Both the position numbers and the translations under genes were made by a program. From Clostridia bacterium (GTDB lineage Bacteria; Bacillota; Clostridia; Oscillospirales; CAG-272), in assembly GCA_017420845.1 (NCBI GenBank), contig JAFQOC010000305.1, forward strand, positions 1 to 6,792: a stretch of 6,792 nucleotides of DNA, read 5' to 3'. Under the pieces are notes generated by a model. That model saw only the letters and a program-made list of their open reading frames with translations. It ran no database searches and was not told where the DNA came from. Below are positions 6,657-6,792 of the stretch, one piece after another (position 1 is the first letter of the stretch; every line of letters starts with the position of its first letter).

Positions 6657-6697
6657 TCAAATTTGGGTTTATCGCTCTGCGATAAACCCAAATTTGA
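6657..6697. repeat. Perfect 18-bp inverted repeat (long hairpin)
   Basis: TCAAATTTGGGTTTATCG at 6657-6674 is the exact reverse complement of 6680-6697, around a 5-base spacer CTCTG. It lies 17 bases past the RNase gene's terminator and directly abuts the first GTGAAAT of the hairpin array. The left flank (ATTTCA, 6654-6659) mirrors the GTGAAAT linker, so this may be the first, largest unit of the same array. There is no T-tract, so it is not a standard terminator. Confidence 0.92.
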
Positions 6698-6777
6698 GTG
6701 AAATACGCCTTGCGGCGTGTGAAATACCTGCGGTGTGAAATTTGCGCTACGCGCAAGTGAAATATGCCTTTCGGCAT
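6698..6777. repeat. Tandem array of GTGAAAT linkers alternating with small hairpins
   Basis: GTGAAAT occurs four times exactly, at 6698, 6719, 6735 and 6757 (spacings 21, 16 and 22). Each is followed by a short perfect hairpin of different sequence: ACGCC-TTGC-GGCGT (6705-6718), ACC-TGC-GGT (6726-6734), TTGCGC-TAC-GCGCAA (6742-6756) and ATGCC-TTTC-GGCAT (6764-6777). A degenerate fifth linker, GTTCAGG, begins at 6778, and the array may continue beyond the window. The linker is constant while stems vary but stay paired. I recall similar arrays between genes in gut Clostridia but know no assigned function. It is intergenic; no gene is supported in 6582-6792. Confidence 0.83.
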
Positions 6778-6792
6778 GTTCAGGTGCAAAAC

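Noticed and set aside
6657..6777. CRISPR array
   Set aside because: The constant element is only 7 bases and the inserts are 9-15 bases and palindromic, far from CRISPR repeat and spacer sizes. No cas gene is present.
6385..6789. Minus-strand ORF running through the hairpin array and terminator
   Set aside because: Its translation simply reads the repeated linkers (recurring YFT/FH-type peptides), crosses the terminator and then overlaps the RNase gene antisense. Such spurious proteins commonly arise from repeat arrays.

Overview
The window looks like chromosomal DNA of a Gram-positive, GC-rich Firmicute, most likely a gut-type Clostridia (Oscillospirales-like). This placement is inferred from lipobox signal peptides, a strong sigma-A type promoter, U-tract hairpin terminators, clean AGGA-type ribosome sites, a strong C-ending codon bias and a Cys-rich module style common in clostridial surface proteins. 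No marker gene is present, so it is an inference. All four genes are on the + strand. Where the N-terminus is visible, each product is a predicted cell-surface lipoprotein.

Layout. (1) Positions 2-907 hold the C-terminal two-thirds or so of an ABC-transporter substrate-binding protein. Its frame is open from the window edge except for an in-frame TAA at 26-28, inside the conserved segment where Ser is expected. (2) 931-2337 encodes a lipoprotein with a staphylococcal-nuclease-like (TNase) domain followed by two OB-fold-like domains. (3) 2395-4968 encodes a large modular lipoprotein: Ig-like domain, OB-fold-like domain, Cys-rich CXXC region and three related beta-rich repeats, function unknown. 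These three genes are separated by 23 and 57 bases and end at a textbook terminator (4979-5011), so they probably form one transcript. (4) A near-consensus promoter (5049-5077) drives a separate gene, 5115-6581. It encodes a lipoprotein with a Big_2 Ig-like domain, a Thr/Pro/Glu linker and a divergent barnase-type ribonuclease domain with all main catalytic residues recognisable. A second terminator follows (6607-6640).

(5) The last ~140 bases are non-coding and highly structured. A perfect 18-bp inverted repeat is followed by an array of small hairpins, each preceded by the same 7-mer GTGAAAT. The hairpin sequences differ from unit to unit while pairing is kept.

How it may work together (inference): a surface-anchored DNase/RNase-type nuclease and a surface-anchored RNase sit beside OB-fold proteins and an uptake binding protein. 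This suggests a locus for degrading, and perhaps scavenging, extracellular nucleic acids. The most notable items for follow-up are the GTGAAAT hairpin array, the barnase-like lipoprotein with an EF-hand-like insertion and no barstar gene in view, and the in-frame stop in the binding protein.
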